This document shows, one piece after another, positions 1 through 8,556 of a stretch of 64,000 nucleotides of DNA; the first letter of the stretch is position 1; every line of letters begins with the position of its first letter. The translations under genes and the position numbers were made by a program. The notes under the pieces were generated by a model. It saw only the letters and a program-made list of their open reading frames with translations, did no database searches and was not told where the DNA came from. This DNA is from Clostridium sp031626875 (GTDB lineage Bacteria > Bacillota > Clostridia > Clostridiales > Clostridiaceae), in contig NZ_JANDMF010000014.1 in NCBI RefSeq assembly GCF_031626875.1, positions 36,081 through 100,080 of the forward strand. Reading direction: 5' to 3'.

Positions 1-290
1 ATCTTTGCCAAACTTGAAGTTCCAAACTCTTCATCCATATCTTCAAGTATTTCTTCTATATTATCTTTAGCTACATCATATAAGTATGAAAGATACCAAT
101 CCCTATACCATTCATCACTTTCTTCTTCCACATCGCTTTCTTCATTTGCATATGCTTTTGCTGCTGAAAGTTCTTCCTTATCAAAATCATAAAAAAGATT
201 AAATATAGAATATTTTTCTTCAGATTTTAACTCTTTAATTTCAGATATATCATTATCCTCTAGAAAATCTATAATTTCTTCTACTTCCAT
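1..290 (-). CDS. Hypothetical acidic protein (3' end cut by window edge)
   Basis: The reading frame opens with ATG at 290 on the minus strand and runs off the window start, so only about the first 96 residues are seen. An AGGGG sequence lies about 10 bases upstream of the ATG. The visible part is very rich in Glu and Asp, predicted helical, with an aromatic patch (EWYRDWYLSYLYD) near residue 60. I do not recognise the family. It follows the DUF1292 gene by 14 bases and is probably co-transcribed with it. Confidence 0.6.
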   Translation of the reverse strand, partial: MEVEEIIDFLEDNDISEIKELKSEEKYSIFNLFYDFDKEELSAAKAYANEESDVEEESDEWYRDWYLSYLYDVAKDNIEEILEDMDEEFGTSSLAK

Positions 291-304
291 CTACCTACAA
301 CCCC

Positions 305-532
305 TTAATAAATAAGCTTTTTATATTCTTTCTTAACAGCTAAAAATTCTTTATCATCTTCTACTAAATTTAATTCTTCTTTTCCACCTACATTATCTAT
401 CCTAAAGACAAAAACGTCTTCACTATCCTTTTCTTCAAGTGGTGCTAGTAATAAGTATTCTTTCTTTTCTACAAATATTCTAGCTATTGCCTCAAAATCA
501 ACCTTATTTCCATTTTCATCCTTAAATGACAT
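305..532 (-). CDS. DUF1292 family protein
   Basis: This encodes a 75-residue acidic protein with the DUF1292 pattern: an N-terminal FKDENGNKVDFE segment, a central strand-rich YLLLAPLEE segment, then VFVFRID. The function of DUF1292 is unknown; members are small cytosolic proteins common in Firmicutes. A longer frame begins at a GTG at 562, but the ATG at 532 has a GGAAGAG ribosome binding site about nine bases upstream and the GTG has none well placed, so I chose 532. It lies downstream of a terminator and just upstream of the partial hypothetical gene. Confidence 0.8.
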   Translation of the reverse strand: MSFKDENGNKVDFEAIARIFVEKKEYLLLAPLEEKDSEDVFVFRIDNVGGKEELNLVEDDKEFLAVKKEYKKLIY

Positions 533-610
533 TATTTCTTTCTCTTCCAATTTAAAGCTCACTTCTTTCTAAAATAAAATTTATTTGATTGTTCCTTAAT
601 CAAATAATAA

Positions 611-637
611 GACACTTATCACATTTAATAAGTGTCT
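611..637 (-). terminator. Intrinsic terminator after the flavodiiron gene
   Basis: The minus strand reads GACACTTAT, an eight-base loop, ATAAGTGTC, then a T-rich tract. It lies 15 bases past the stop codon of the flavoprotein gene. Confidence 0.85.
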
Positions 638-651
638 CAATTACATACATT

Positions 652-1827
652 TTACATTAAACTTATAAAATTCTCAACCATTTCATCTGCTTTTTTATAA
701 TCTTCTTCTGATGGTACAAAATAGAACTTAAATCCTTCTTCTACAGTTTTAAGTTTTAATGACTTTAATCTTGCAGTTAACATTGGTACCCCTTCTCCAC
801 TCCAGCCAAAAGATCCAAAGGCTAATGCTGCCTTACTTCTATTTATACTAACATTAACTAAAGATAATAAATCCCAAGCTGGTTTTACTGCATCTGCATT
901 TATAGTAGGAGATCCTATCATAAATCCTTTTGATTTTTCTATTAATTCAACAGCTTCTTCCATAGTCATTGATGTTATTTCATGAACACCTGTTTTAAAT
1001 CCTTTTTCCTCTAATTTGTTTTTCATATAAATTGCCATGTCTCCTGTATTTCCATAAGCAGTTATATAAAATATTTCTACCTTCTTTGAATCCACAGGTT
1101 CTACTGTAGCCCATTCCTTATAGTATGATAATGCTTTAGATACATTTTCTCCTTGATAAACTGGGCCATGACTTGTAGCCATAATATCTATCTTTAAATC
1201 TTTAATTGCATTAAGTCCCTTTAACACGAATGGTTTAAAAGGTCCCATTATACAATCAAAATAATATTTCATTTCTGGCAAATAATCTTCTGCTCCAAGT
1301 TCTTTAATAGAACCTTCAGGACAATAATGACATCCAGTAAAGTCGCAAGTAAATAATATATTTTTCTCTTTAACATATGTGAACATAGTATCTGGCCAAT
1401 GTAGATTTGGAGCTTTTATAAATTTTAGTGTATGATTCCCAAGGTTTATATCTTCATTAACTTCTACTCCATTAAAAGGTTCATTAATTATATTCTTTAA
1501 AAAATTTAAAGCCATTTTTGTTCCAAGTACTGTAGCTTCTGGATAATCTTCAAGTAACAATTTAACTGTACCACTATGATCTAATTCAGTATGTTGAACT
1601 ACTATGTAATCAACTTTCTTTTCACCAATAACCTCTTTTAAATTTTTTTTATACTCATCATAAAATCCATTTTTACAACTATCTATAACCGCTACTTTTT
1701 CATCATTAATTATATATGAATTATAAGTAGTACCTCTTTTAGTTTCCATTATAATATCAAAAATTTTCAAATCTGGATCTTTTACACCCACCCAATAAAC
1801 ATCATCTTTCAACATTTCAGCTGACAT
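652..1827 (-). CDS. fprA: A-type flavodiiron protein (FprA-like O2/NO reductase)
   Basis: This 391-residue cytosolic enzyme reduces O2 to water, and/or NO to N2O, using electrons from rubredoxin or NADH systems; it protects anaerobes from oxygen. The N-terminal half is a metallo-beta-lactamase fold with diiron ligands in HTELDHSG (about residue 80), HWPDTM, CDFTGCHYC and ATSHGPVY. The C-terminal third is a flavodoxin domain beginning at YITAYGNTGDMA. The frame extends to 1848, but the ATG at 1827 has AGGAGG seven bases upstream, so it is the likely start. The length is typical of the family. A terminator follows. Whether it favours O2 or NO cannot be read from sequence. Confidence 0.93.
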   Translation of the reverse strand: MSAEMLKDDVYWVGVKDPDLKIFDIIMETKRGTTYNSYIINDEKVAVIDSCKNGFYDEYKKNLKEVIGEKKVDYIVVQHTELDHSGTVKLLLEDYPEATVLGTKMALNFLKNIINEPFNGVEVNEDINLGNHTLKFIKAPNLHWPDTMFTYVKEKNILFTCDFTGCHYCPEGSIKELGAEDYLPEMKYYFDCIMGPFKPFVLKGLNAIKDLKIDIMATSHGPVYQGENVSKALSYYKEWATVEPVDSKKVEIFYITAYGNTGDMAIYMKNKLEEKGFKTGVHEITSMTMEEAVELIEKSKGFMIGSPTINADAVKPAWDLLSLVNVSINRSKAALAFGSFGWSGEGVPMLTARLKSLKLKTVEEGFKFYFVPSEEDYKKADEMVENFISLM

Positions 1828-1908
1828 ATCACTACCTCCTAATAACAATTATCTATTAATAAATTATACTATCATTCTTTCCCAGTTACAAGCAAATTGC
1901 TTTATTTT

Positions 1909-4194
1909 TTAATAGTCTTTATTAATTAAAGAAGAAACTTTTTCATTCTCTATTACATATTCTAAGTGTAATGCCCTAGTAAGAGATACATATAACAATC
2001 TTTCATCTAACAAATTTTCACCATAATTATCTTCACTTGGATTTAAAATAACTGTGCAATCAAACTCTAATCCTTTAGTTATATATGAAGGTATTATTAT
2101 CAACTCATCAGAAACTTCTTTTTCTTTACCTTTAATTAATCCAAATTTATATTTGCTTTTCTTTTTCAAGAGTTTTGATACTTCTAGAGCTTCTTCACTA
2201 TTTTTAGTTATAATAGCAACTGTATTCTTTCCTTTTTCTTTTACTTCATCTACTATATTATCAATTGCTATTCCATATTCATCTTTGGAGTCAACCTTTA
2301 CCATTTTAGGCTTTTCCCCATGCCTTAGTACTGGTTTTGCATTTTTAAGACCTAATTTTTGTGCAATTAAAGCTTTCTCAGCGAAATCTATTATTTCAAC
2401 TGTAGATCTATAACTTTGGGTTAATTGTATATATGTAGCATCTCCATTAAATAATCCCTTAGTTATATCCTCCCAAGTATTTACTCCTTTATAATAGTAA
2501 ATACCTTGAGCTAAATCTCCAACTAACGTTAAGGAATTACCCTTTGCAAGCTCATTTATAAGATATATTTGAAAAGGGCTATAATCTTGAGCTTCATCAA
2601 CTACTATATGCTTAAACTTCTCTTTTTCTTCTATACCTTCTAATAAAACTCTTATATATAAAAGCGAAGCTAAATCATCTTCATCTATAATATTTTCTTC
2701 ATAATTAGAATTAAACTCTTCTATCATATAGTCTGCCAAAACTTTTGGAATTTTATCATCTGTAGCTATACTAAACAGTTCTTCATCATTAAAAAAGTTA
2801 TAATAAATATCCTTAGAATTTATTCCTCTCCAATTTTTAAAATAAAGATTAAATTCTTTTTTAATATTTTTATTAATACTATCTTTTATAGTATCTCTTG
2901 CATCATATATTTCTATAAGCTTTTTTCTTCTCTCTTCAGAATCCTCTAACTCATTTTTTATATCTTTTATTTTAAAATCCCACTCTGCATCTATTTTGCT
3001 TAAAATTTGAGCTAGTCTTTCTTTTATCTTGAGATTTAGATATCTCTTTATTTCATCTTTTCTTTTATTTATTGGATAGGATTTTAAGTCTTTGAGATAC
3101 AATCTAACTATTTCTTTTTTATTAAATAAAACTTCTCCCTCTATAATAATATCATGTATATCTAATGCCCTGCTTTCAACTAATGCAATATACCTATCTA
3201 TCATAGTTTTATAAACTAAAGTCCCTTTTATTTTGCTAGAATTAACTATTAACTTGCGTTTTTGTTCATCTTTTTCTTCAAGTATACTTTTAAGTTTTTC
3301 ATCTTTATTATATATTTTTCCACTTAATTTAAGTTTTGATAGTACTAAATCTTCAAATGTGTTTTGTTTAACCTTATCTGCTCCAAGACTTGGCAGAATA
3401 TCTGATATATAATCCAAGAATAATTTATTTGGTGCTAATACTAAAATATCTTCTCCTTGCATGGTTTCTCTATATCTATAAATTAAATATGCAAGCCTAT
3501 GAAGTGCAATAGTTGTTTTACCTGAACCTGCTGACCCTTGAACTATAATTGGTAAATTCTTAGGCCACCTTATAATATCGTTTTGTTCTTTTTGGATAGT
3601 TGCAACTACCTCTTTAAGCTTCTTCCCCCTACTTTCCTCTAAGTTTACTTTAAGAAATTCATCAACAAGCTCTGTCCCTTCTTCTCCATTTATCATAAGC
3701 TCATTTAGACCTTCATCAAAGATTTCTTTTATTTTTCTATTTTCAAATAGAAATTTTCTTTTTAAATTAAGTTCCCCTTCAATAATTCCAACTGGTGCTT
3801 TATAGAATGCCTCTCCCCCTGTTCCACTGTAATAAAGATCAGCAACAGGAGCTCTCCAGTCTACAACTACCTCTTCCCCTTTTTGTATGTTACTAATACC
3901 TTTTTTGCCTATATATATACTTTCTTCAAGACCTCTATATTCTCTAAAATCAACTCTTCCAAAATAAGGTTCTTCTAATGCATCTTCATAACTATTTATC
4001 TCTCTTGTTAAAACTTCATAAATTTTTTCAGTAGTTTCTTTTTCTTCGTTATAACTTCCTTTTGCTTCTTTACTCAGAGCTTTAACTCTCTTCTCAATAT
4101 CCTTTATATTAGATTTTTTTTCTTCAATTTCTTCTTTAATTAATTTTCTTTTCTCTTGAAGAACTTTATTTTCTTCTATCATATTTTCATTCAT
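1909..4194 (-). CDS. helD: HelD-like superfamily I helicase / RNA polymerase recycling factor
   Basis: This 761-residue protein resembles HelD, an ATP-driven factor that pries stalled RNA polymerase off nucleic acid. A coiled coil (about residues 1-60) would enter the polymerase secondary channel. The Walker A motif GSAGSGKTT lies near residue 222, the Walker B motif VVDEAQDYSP near 545, and the superfamily I motif YVSLTRA is close to the C terminus. The UvrD-like core is split by a charged alpha-helical insertion (about residues 280-480), as in HelD. The start has a GAGGT ribosome binding site. An 81-base gap separates it from the downstream fprA, so read-through is possible. Confidence 0.9.
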   Translation of the reverse strand: MNENMIEENKVLQEKRKLIKEEIEEKKSNIKDIEKRVKALSKEAKGSYNEEKETTEKIYEVLTREINSYEDALEEPYFGRVDFREYRGLEESIYIGKKGISNIQKGEEVVVDWRAPVADLYYSGTGGEAFYKAPVGIIEGELNLKRKFLFENRKIKEIFDEGLNELMINGEEGTELVDEFLKVNLEESRGKKLKEVVATIQKEQNDIIRWPKNLPIIVQGSAGSGKTTIALHRLAYLIYRYRETMQGEDILVLAPNKLFLDYISDILPSLGADKVKQNTFEDLVLSKLKLSGKIYNKDEKLKSILEEKDEQKRKLIVNSSKIKGTLVYKTMIDRYIALVESRALDIHDIIIEGEVLFNKKEIVRLYLKDLKSYPINKRKDEIKRYLNLKIKERLAQILSKIDAEWDFKIKDIKNELEDSEERRKKLIEIYDARDTIKDSINKNIKKEFNLYFKNWRGINSKDIYYNFFNDEELFSIATDDKIPKVLADYMIEEFNSNYEENIIDEDDLASLLYIRVLLEGIEEKEKFKHIVVDEAQDYSPFQIYLINELAKGNSLTLVGDLAQGIYYYKGVNTWEDITKGLFNGDATYIQLTQSYRSTVEIIDFAEKALIAQKLGLKNAKPVLRHGEKPKMVKVDSKDEYGIAIDNIVDEVKEKGKNTVAIITKNSEEALEVSKLLKKKSKYKFGLIKGKEKEVSDELIIIPSYITKGLEFDCTVILNPSEDNYGENLLDERLLYVSLTRALHLEYVIENEKVSSLINKDY

Positions 4195-4636
4195 AACTTA
4201 CCTCAATATTTCTATTTGTGTATTTTTTATTATAAACTTATTTTATGAAACTTCTATACTTACTAACTTCAATTTATGTATAGATCTCTTTTGTTTTTAA
4301 CATAACTAATTTAAAATTATAATATAAAAATATCGTAAATTCAATTTTTGAAAATTACGATATTTTTATATATTTGCTTTACAAATATTTCTTCATACAT
4401 ATACTATTTAAATTTCCTATATATGGCCCATAATTTAATATAATTTCATATTCTCTACCTTTTTATAGATTAATAGCTTCTGTTTGTCCCCTTCCTGTCT
4501 CTAAAATAGCATATTTATAATTTTGACTCCTTGCTATCTCTCCTGATTTTATAATAAAATTATTATACCATATTTTGTATACAAAAAAGAAAGCCGCATA
4601 TAAAAAATTATACACAACTTTACCATTAATATAATT
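4195..4636. other. Intergenic region, 442 bases
   Basis: It holds the terminator at 4326-4367 and presumably the helD promoter next to 4194. I see no further gene or structured RNA in the remaining AT-rich sequence. Confidence 0.6.
4326..4367. terminator. Bidirectional-looking hairpin after the ECF component gene
   Basis: AAAAATATCGTAA and TTACGATATTTTT form a perfect 13-base inverted repeat with a 16-base loop. Both ends provide T tracts. It is the only terminator between the ECF gene and helD on the minus strand, though it lies 270 bases past the stop codon. Confidence 0.6.
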
Positions 4637-5170
4637 CTAAATTACTTGTTCTGTTCCAATTTCACTAAAAGTATTATAAATATCTTTTCTTCTTGCTTTG
4701 GCAATTGCCTTCACAATAAAATAAGATATAGTGCTATCAACACCATGATGTATAACTGTTCCTACACATACTACTACTAGCAATTGATAAACATCAAACC
4801 CTACAAAAGGTATTACTACTAAAGCTTCTGCTACACCATGAATTGGTGCTGTGAATATTGATGCTTTAACATAACTTTTACTTTTCTTTATGATTATTGC
4901 TCCAACAAGACCTACCAAAATATGTGTTGCTGCTCTAAAGACTATTAGCATAGGTAATCCTGTAAATAAAAATCCAACAACTGATCCTATTCCAACCACA
5001 ACTGCTACCATAGGTGAAATTAACATTGCAATAAACATTGGTACATGTGAAGCTAGTGTCGCACTAAATGGTGGAATTATTACTCTTAAAAACGAAAACT
5101 GTACTGGTATTATTATAGCTAATGATGTTAATAATGCTGCATATATCATCTCTTTTGTTCTATTATTCAT
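4637..5170 (-). CDS. ECF transporter S component (substrate-binding membrane subunit)
   Basis: This 177-residue integral membrane protein has about six hydrophobic segments and the small, Gly/Ala-rich, loop-poor layout of ECF vitamin transporter S components. The segments LASHVPMFIAMLISP (about residue 40) and FTGLPMLIVFRAATH (about residue 70) remind me of niacin-type (NiaX-like) S components, but the substrate assignment is weak. The shared EcfA/EcfT energising module is not in this window. The frame extends upstream to 5254; the ATG at 5170 has a GAGGTG ribosome binding site eight bases away and is the likely start. Confidence 0.75.
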   Translation of the reverse strand: MNNRTKEMIYAALLTSLAIIIPVQFSFLRVIIPPFSATLASHVPMFIAMLISPMVAVVVGIGSVVGFLFTGLPMLIVFRAATHILVGLVGAIIIKKSKSYVKASIFTAPIHGVAEALVVIPFVGFDVYQLLVVVCVGTVIHHGVDSTISYFIVKAIAKARRKDIYNTFSEIGTEQVI

Positions 5171-5397
5171 GTATTTATCACCTCGTAAATGTATATACAC
5201 CAGTATACTCCATGTTACTTCTTGTGTAAATACTTTTATTTTCATATTATCCATCTTTCCCTTTATATTAATTATTTTATATTAAGATATTATTGTCTTT
5301 ACAACTAATGAATTAATTCTATTACTATTTCACTAATAATTTCCTAGGAAATAACAAATTATGATTACAAACTAATATTTTCTTGATTATAACAGAA

Positions 5398-5428
5398 AAA
5401 TGCCTAAGGACATTATCCTTAGGCATTT
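5398..5428 (-). terminator. Terminator after luxS
   Basis: The minus strand reads AAATGCCTAAGGA, a short loop, TCCTTAGGCATTT and more T residues, 27 bases past the luxS stop. Confidence 0.9.
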
Positions 5429-5454
5429 CCATTTTTCTTAAATTCTTAAAATTA

Positions 5455-5910
5455 TTATTCACCAAATATATTTAGAGAAAATCCTCTATCTAATGCTTCT
5501 TTTGCATATTCTTTTGCTCCAAATAATGATAGATCTCTATAATTACCACATTGAATATCATTTGCTGCTGGAATTTCCTTAGCATTTAACACTTCTTTTA
5601 ATGCTCCTTCTAAAGCCTCTTTAATTTCAGCTGCTTCTTTATCTCCCCATATACTTAGATAAAAACCTGTTCTACATCCCATTGGTGAAAAATCTATAAT
5701 TCCATCCAATCTACTTCTAAGTTCATGTGCTAATAAATGTTCAAGGCCATGCATTGCTGCTGTTCCAAATGCTTCTTGATTAGGTTGAAGAAATCTTAAA
5801 TCAAACTTTGTTACCTTATCTCCTTTTGGTCCATCTAATAAGCAACATTTTCTTATATAAGGTGCTTTTACCTTTCTGTGATCTAATTCAAAACTTTCTA
5901 CTTTTTCCAT
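5455..5910 (-). CDS. luxS: S-ribosylhomocysteine lyase LuxS
   Basis: LuxS cleaves S-ribosylhomocysteine to homocysteine and the AI-2 precursor DPD. The 151-residue protein has the metal site HGLEH (H54, E57, H58), the catalytic Cys79 in PMGCRTGFY and the third metal ligand Cys121 in IQCGNYRD. Its length is normal for the family. The start codon has a GGAG nine bases upstream. It follows metF by 21 bases and shares its SAM riboswitch, which links homocysteine recovery and its remethylation. No SAH nucleosidase gene is in the window. Confidence 0.97.
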   Translation of the reverse strand: MEKVESFELDHRKVKAPYIRKCCLLDGPKGDKVTKFDLRFLQPNQEAFGTAAMHGLEHLLAHELRSRLDGIIDFSPMGCRTGFYLSIWGDKEAAEIKEALEGALKEVLNAKEIPAANDIQCGNYRDLSLFGAKEYAKEALDRGFSLNIFGE

Positions 5911-5931
5911 TTTTTAATTCTCCTATCTTAA

Positions 5932-6810
5932 TTATTTATTGTTTTCTGTAGCTAAAATAGTCTCAATACTTCCACTAATTTTTTTTGCTAAATACGAATT
6001 ATTCATAACATATAAATGTACTCCATCTACTCCTGTAGATATAAGATCTACAATTTGCTCTACTGCATAAGCTATTCCTGCTTCTCTTAAAGCTTCTGGA
6101 TTATGTTCATATCTCTCCATAATTTTAACAAACTTAGTTGGAAGGGATGCTCCACTTAATGATACCATTCTTTCTATTTGCTTTTTATTGGTTACAGGCA
6201 TAATTCCTGCTTCAATAGGCACCTTTATATTTGCACTTTTAACTTTATCTAAAAAGTCATAATATAAATTGTTATCAAAAAATAATTGAGAAATAAAATA
6301 AGCTGCCCCAGCCTCCTCTTTTCTCTTCATATTTTCGATTTCTTTTAGTACTCCTTTATTTTCAACATGTCCTTCTGGATAGCAAGCTGCTGCAGTATTA
6401 AAATCCTCAAATTTATTAATTTTCCCAATCAATTCTGAAGCATACTTAAATTCTCCTCTAGTGAGTCCATCCTTTGGAATATCACCTCTTAACGCAAGGA
6501 TATTTTCAATGTTATTTTCCTTTAGTGAATTTAAATAATAATCTATATCCTCATTTGTTGAACTTATACAAGTTAAATGAGCAACTGCTTCTATATCATA
6601 TTTATTTTTAACCAAAGATGATAATTCCAAAGTTTTATTATCCCTTATACTTCCACCAGCCCCATAGGTTACACTTATATAATCTGGATTTAGCCCCTTT
6701 AACTCCTCCAACGTCTTATATATAGTCTCAATTGATGATGTTGTCTTTGGTGGAAATATTTCAAATGAGAACACTGTTTTCTTATTCTTAAATATTTCGC
6801 TTATTTTCAT
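5932..6810 (-). CDS. metF: Methylenetetrahydrofolate reductase
   Basis: This 292-residue TIM-barrel flavoenzyme reduces 5,10-methylene-THF to 5-methyl-THF, the methyl donor for methionine synthesis and, in some anaerobes, part of one-carbon metabolism. Recognisable segments are FSFEIFPPKTT (about residue 14), SVTYGAGGS, ALRGDIP (about residue 107), AACYPEGH and FISQLFFDN, with PIEAGIMPV after it. The start lies behind a GGGGG ribosome binding site. It is the first gene after a SAM-I riboswitch and is followed closely by luxS, so it should be switched off when SAM is abundant. Confidence 0.95.
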   Translation of the reverse strand: MKISEIFKNKKTVFSFEIFPPKTTSSIETIYKTLEELKGLNPDYISVTYGAGGSIRDNKTLELSSLVKNKYDIEAVAHLTCISSTNEDIDYYLNSLKENNIENILALRGDIPKDGLTRGEFKYASELIGKINKFEDFNTAAACYPEGHVENKGVLKEIENMKRKEEAGAAYFISQLFFDNNLYYDFLDKVKSANIKVPIEAGIMPVTNKKQIERMVSLSGASLPTKFVKIMERYEHNPEALREAGIAYAVEQIVDLISTGVDGVHLYVMNNSYLAKKISGSIETILATENNK

Positions 6811-6831
6811 AAAATTGCCCCCTTTTTCACA

Positions 6832-6995
6832 TAAAAAATACCTAAAGGTTATTCCTTTAGGTACAACAAACTTCTGTACTACAATAACCCTTATCTTTCA
6901 GCTATGCTGCAGGATTTAGCACCACTATATCTAGATAAACACACATATTGGTTGCTGGGTTTCACAGGGCCAGTCCCTCCACCTCTCATGATAAG
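6832..6995 (-). promoter_or_regulatory. SAM-I (S-box) riboswitch with intrinsic terminator
   Basis: The minus strand shows the classic S-box core: GAGAGGTGGAGGGACTGGCC, then TGAAACCC and GGTTG-type junction elements, closed by a P1 stem CTTATC (6990-6995) with GATAAG (6890-6895). A terminator follows, TACCTAAAGG, loop, CCTTTAGGTA and six T residues (6833-6863). It lies 22 bases before metF. In this family SAM binding favours the terminator, so it represses metF-luxS transcription. Confidence 0.96.
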
Positions 6996-7052
6996 ATAAT
7001 TATTAAATTATATTTATTATAATATACTATTTATTGAAATTTGTAAATATAA

Positions 7053-8006
7053 TTATTTATTAATTAATAATAACAATATACAGATTCCACTGCATATTAG
7101 ACTTATTGTAAGTATAAGGCTAACTATTTGATTAATACTTAAACCTTTTTCTTCTAATCTGAAATGCATTTGACTTCTATCTGCTTGATATACTGGCTTT
7201 CCTTCACTAAATCTTTTAGCTATAACAAATAAATTGTCAAAAATAGGAACTGCTAATGCTAATATTGGTATAAACAAACTTAATACTGTAGCTTGCTTAA
7301 AAGCCCCATCAATTGCCACTATACTAAGTAAGAAACCGATTAAGTTAGCTCCCGAATCACCCATGAACACCCTAGCTGGATGCCTGTTATAATATAAAAA
7401 TCCCATTATTGCTCCTGCAAGTATTATTGAAAATTGAGCTTGTGGTCCTTGTCCCAATATCATTGCAGCAAAGAAAAATGTTCCTGAAGAAATTAATGAT
7501 ATACCTCCGGCCAAACCATCCATACCATCTGACCAATTTATTACAGTAGTAACTCCAAAAATCCATGTAATAGTCAATAAAAATTGTACTGTTTTTGACA
7601 ATAACATGTAGTCTCCTGAAAAAGGATTTCTAAATCCTTCAAATACTACACCTGCATTAAATACCAATACAGCTGCAAATACTTGTATTATTAGTCTAGG
7701 ATATATCGGAAATTCTTTTTTTTTGGTCTTGAAATAGTCATCCACCATTCCAATAAAAAATATTAAGCTAGCTGAAATAAATATCCATATCTGCTTATAT
7801 ATATCATCCTTAATAGTTAAAAAATAAACTATAAAAAAACCAATATAAATTCCAAGTCCTCCACACAAAGGTATTGGTCCTCTATGTTTTTTTCTCTTAG
7901 TTGGCTTATCTGTAAATTCCAATTTATGAGCTACTTTCATTATATATGGAATAATAAAATAAACAATTAGGAAAGCACATATCAGCGTTATTAAATATTG
8001 CATCAT
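7053..8006 (-). CDS. tagO: Undecaprenyl-phosphate N-acetylglucosaminyl-1-phosphate transferase (TagO/WecA family)
   Basis: This polytopic membrane enzyme would transfer a phospho-N-acetylhexosamine from UDP-sugar to undecaprenyl phosphate, the first step of teichoic acid or surface glycan assembly. The 317-residue protein has about ten membrane segments with the family motifs FIGMVDDYF, NWSDGMDGLAGG, FMGDSGANLIGF and DRSQMHFRL in the expected order. The last, a single-His loop, fits the TagO/WecA branch rather than MraY. The frame extends to 8042, but the ATG at 8006 has AGGAG seven bases upstream. The exact glycan pathway is not evident from neighbours. Confidence 0.88.
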   Translation of the reverse strand: MMQYLITLICAFLIVYFIIPYIMKVAHKLEFTDKPTKRKKHRGPIPLCGGLGIYIGFFIVYFLTIKDDIYKQIWIFISASLIFFIGMVDDYFKTKKKEFPIYPRLIIQVFAAVLVFNAGVVFEGFRNPFSGDYMLLSKTVQFLLTITWIFGVTTVINWSDGMDGLAGGISLISSGTFFFAAMILGQGPQAQFSIILAGAIMGFLYYNRHPARVFMGDSGANLIGFLLSIVAIDGAFKQATVLSLFIPILALAVPIFDNLFVIAKRFSEGKPVYQADRSQMHFRLEEKGLSINQIVSLILTISLICSGICILLLLINK

Positions 8007-8042
8007 TAATCTACTCCTTAAACCAATCTGTCCATAATTCAT

Positions 8043-8484
8043 TTTTGCTTTCTAAATGAATTATACTATTATCGACTTTTTTTAGCAATTACAAAAATAT
8101 TAAATTGTATATAATATTTATAAAAAATGAAAAGTTTCCTTCAAATCCATTTAATAGAATAATTGTCCAAGTACACCTATTTCCTTTATTTATCTAGTTT
8201 TGCCCATTTTTATTTTCATAAAATTAAATTTTTATATATATAAATCTTTTTTTAATAGAATATATTATTCCGAATTCAAATTCACCAACATAGCTTCGAG
8301 GTTTTTCTTTTTTATTCTTTATAAGTTGACAGCATTTGTTTTTCTATTTCTAAATTATAGTATAGCTAATCTAATCTATATTTGCATTTTAATTTTGAAT
8401 ATGTTACCATTTAGGAAGTAAATATTTAATAACTAAATAAGTATATTGATTTTCGGTTGAACAAATTATTATTTGATTTCAAGA
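8043..8484. other. Intergenic region between divergent genes
   Basis: This stretch separates tagO from the antiporter and must contain promoters for both. It is very AT-rich. A plus-strand frame at 8200-8421 has no ribosome binding site and a Phe/Ile/Lys-rich composition typical of chance frames, so I do not count it. A TTGACA at about 8327 lacks a well-spaced -10. Confidence 0.5.
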
Positions 8485-8537
8485 AAGTTTGACTTCTAGG
8501 GTGGGAAGTCCTTTTGGGGACTTTTTACCCTTTTTTT
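8485..8537 (+). promoter_or_regulatory. Transcription attenuator in the antiporter leader
   Basis: GGGTGGGAAGTCC (8499-8511) and GGACTTTTTACCC (8518-8530) pair over 13 bases, with three G-U pairs, followed by seven T residues. The terminator sits directly before the AGGAGG of the antiporter gene. GACTTC (8491-8496) can instead pair with GAAGTC (8505-8510), which would break the terminator. No gene lies upstream on this strand, so it should act on the leader of the antiporter transcript. The signal is not identified. Confidence 0.75.
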
Positions 8538-8556
8538 ATTATCTAGGAGGTATTTT

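Noticed and set aside
2054..2413. Plus-strand open frame opposite helD
   Set aside because: It lies wholly inside the coding strand of a well-supported gene and has no family resemblance or ribosome binding site.
8200..8421. Plus-strand 73-codon frame upstream of the antiporter
   Set aside because: It has no ribosome binding site and a Phe/Ile/Tyr-rich composition expected from chance translation of AT-rich DNA.
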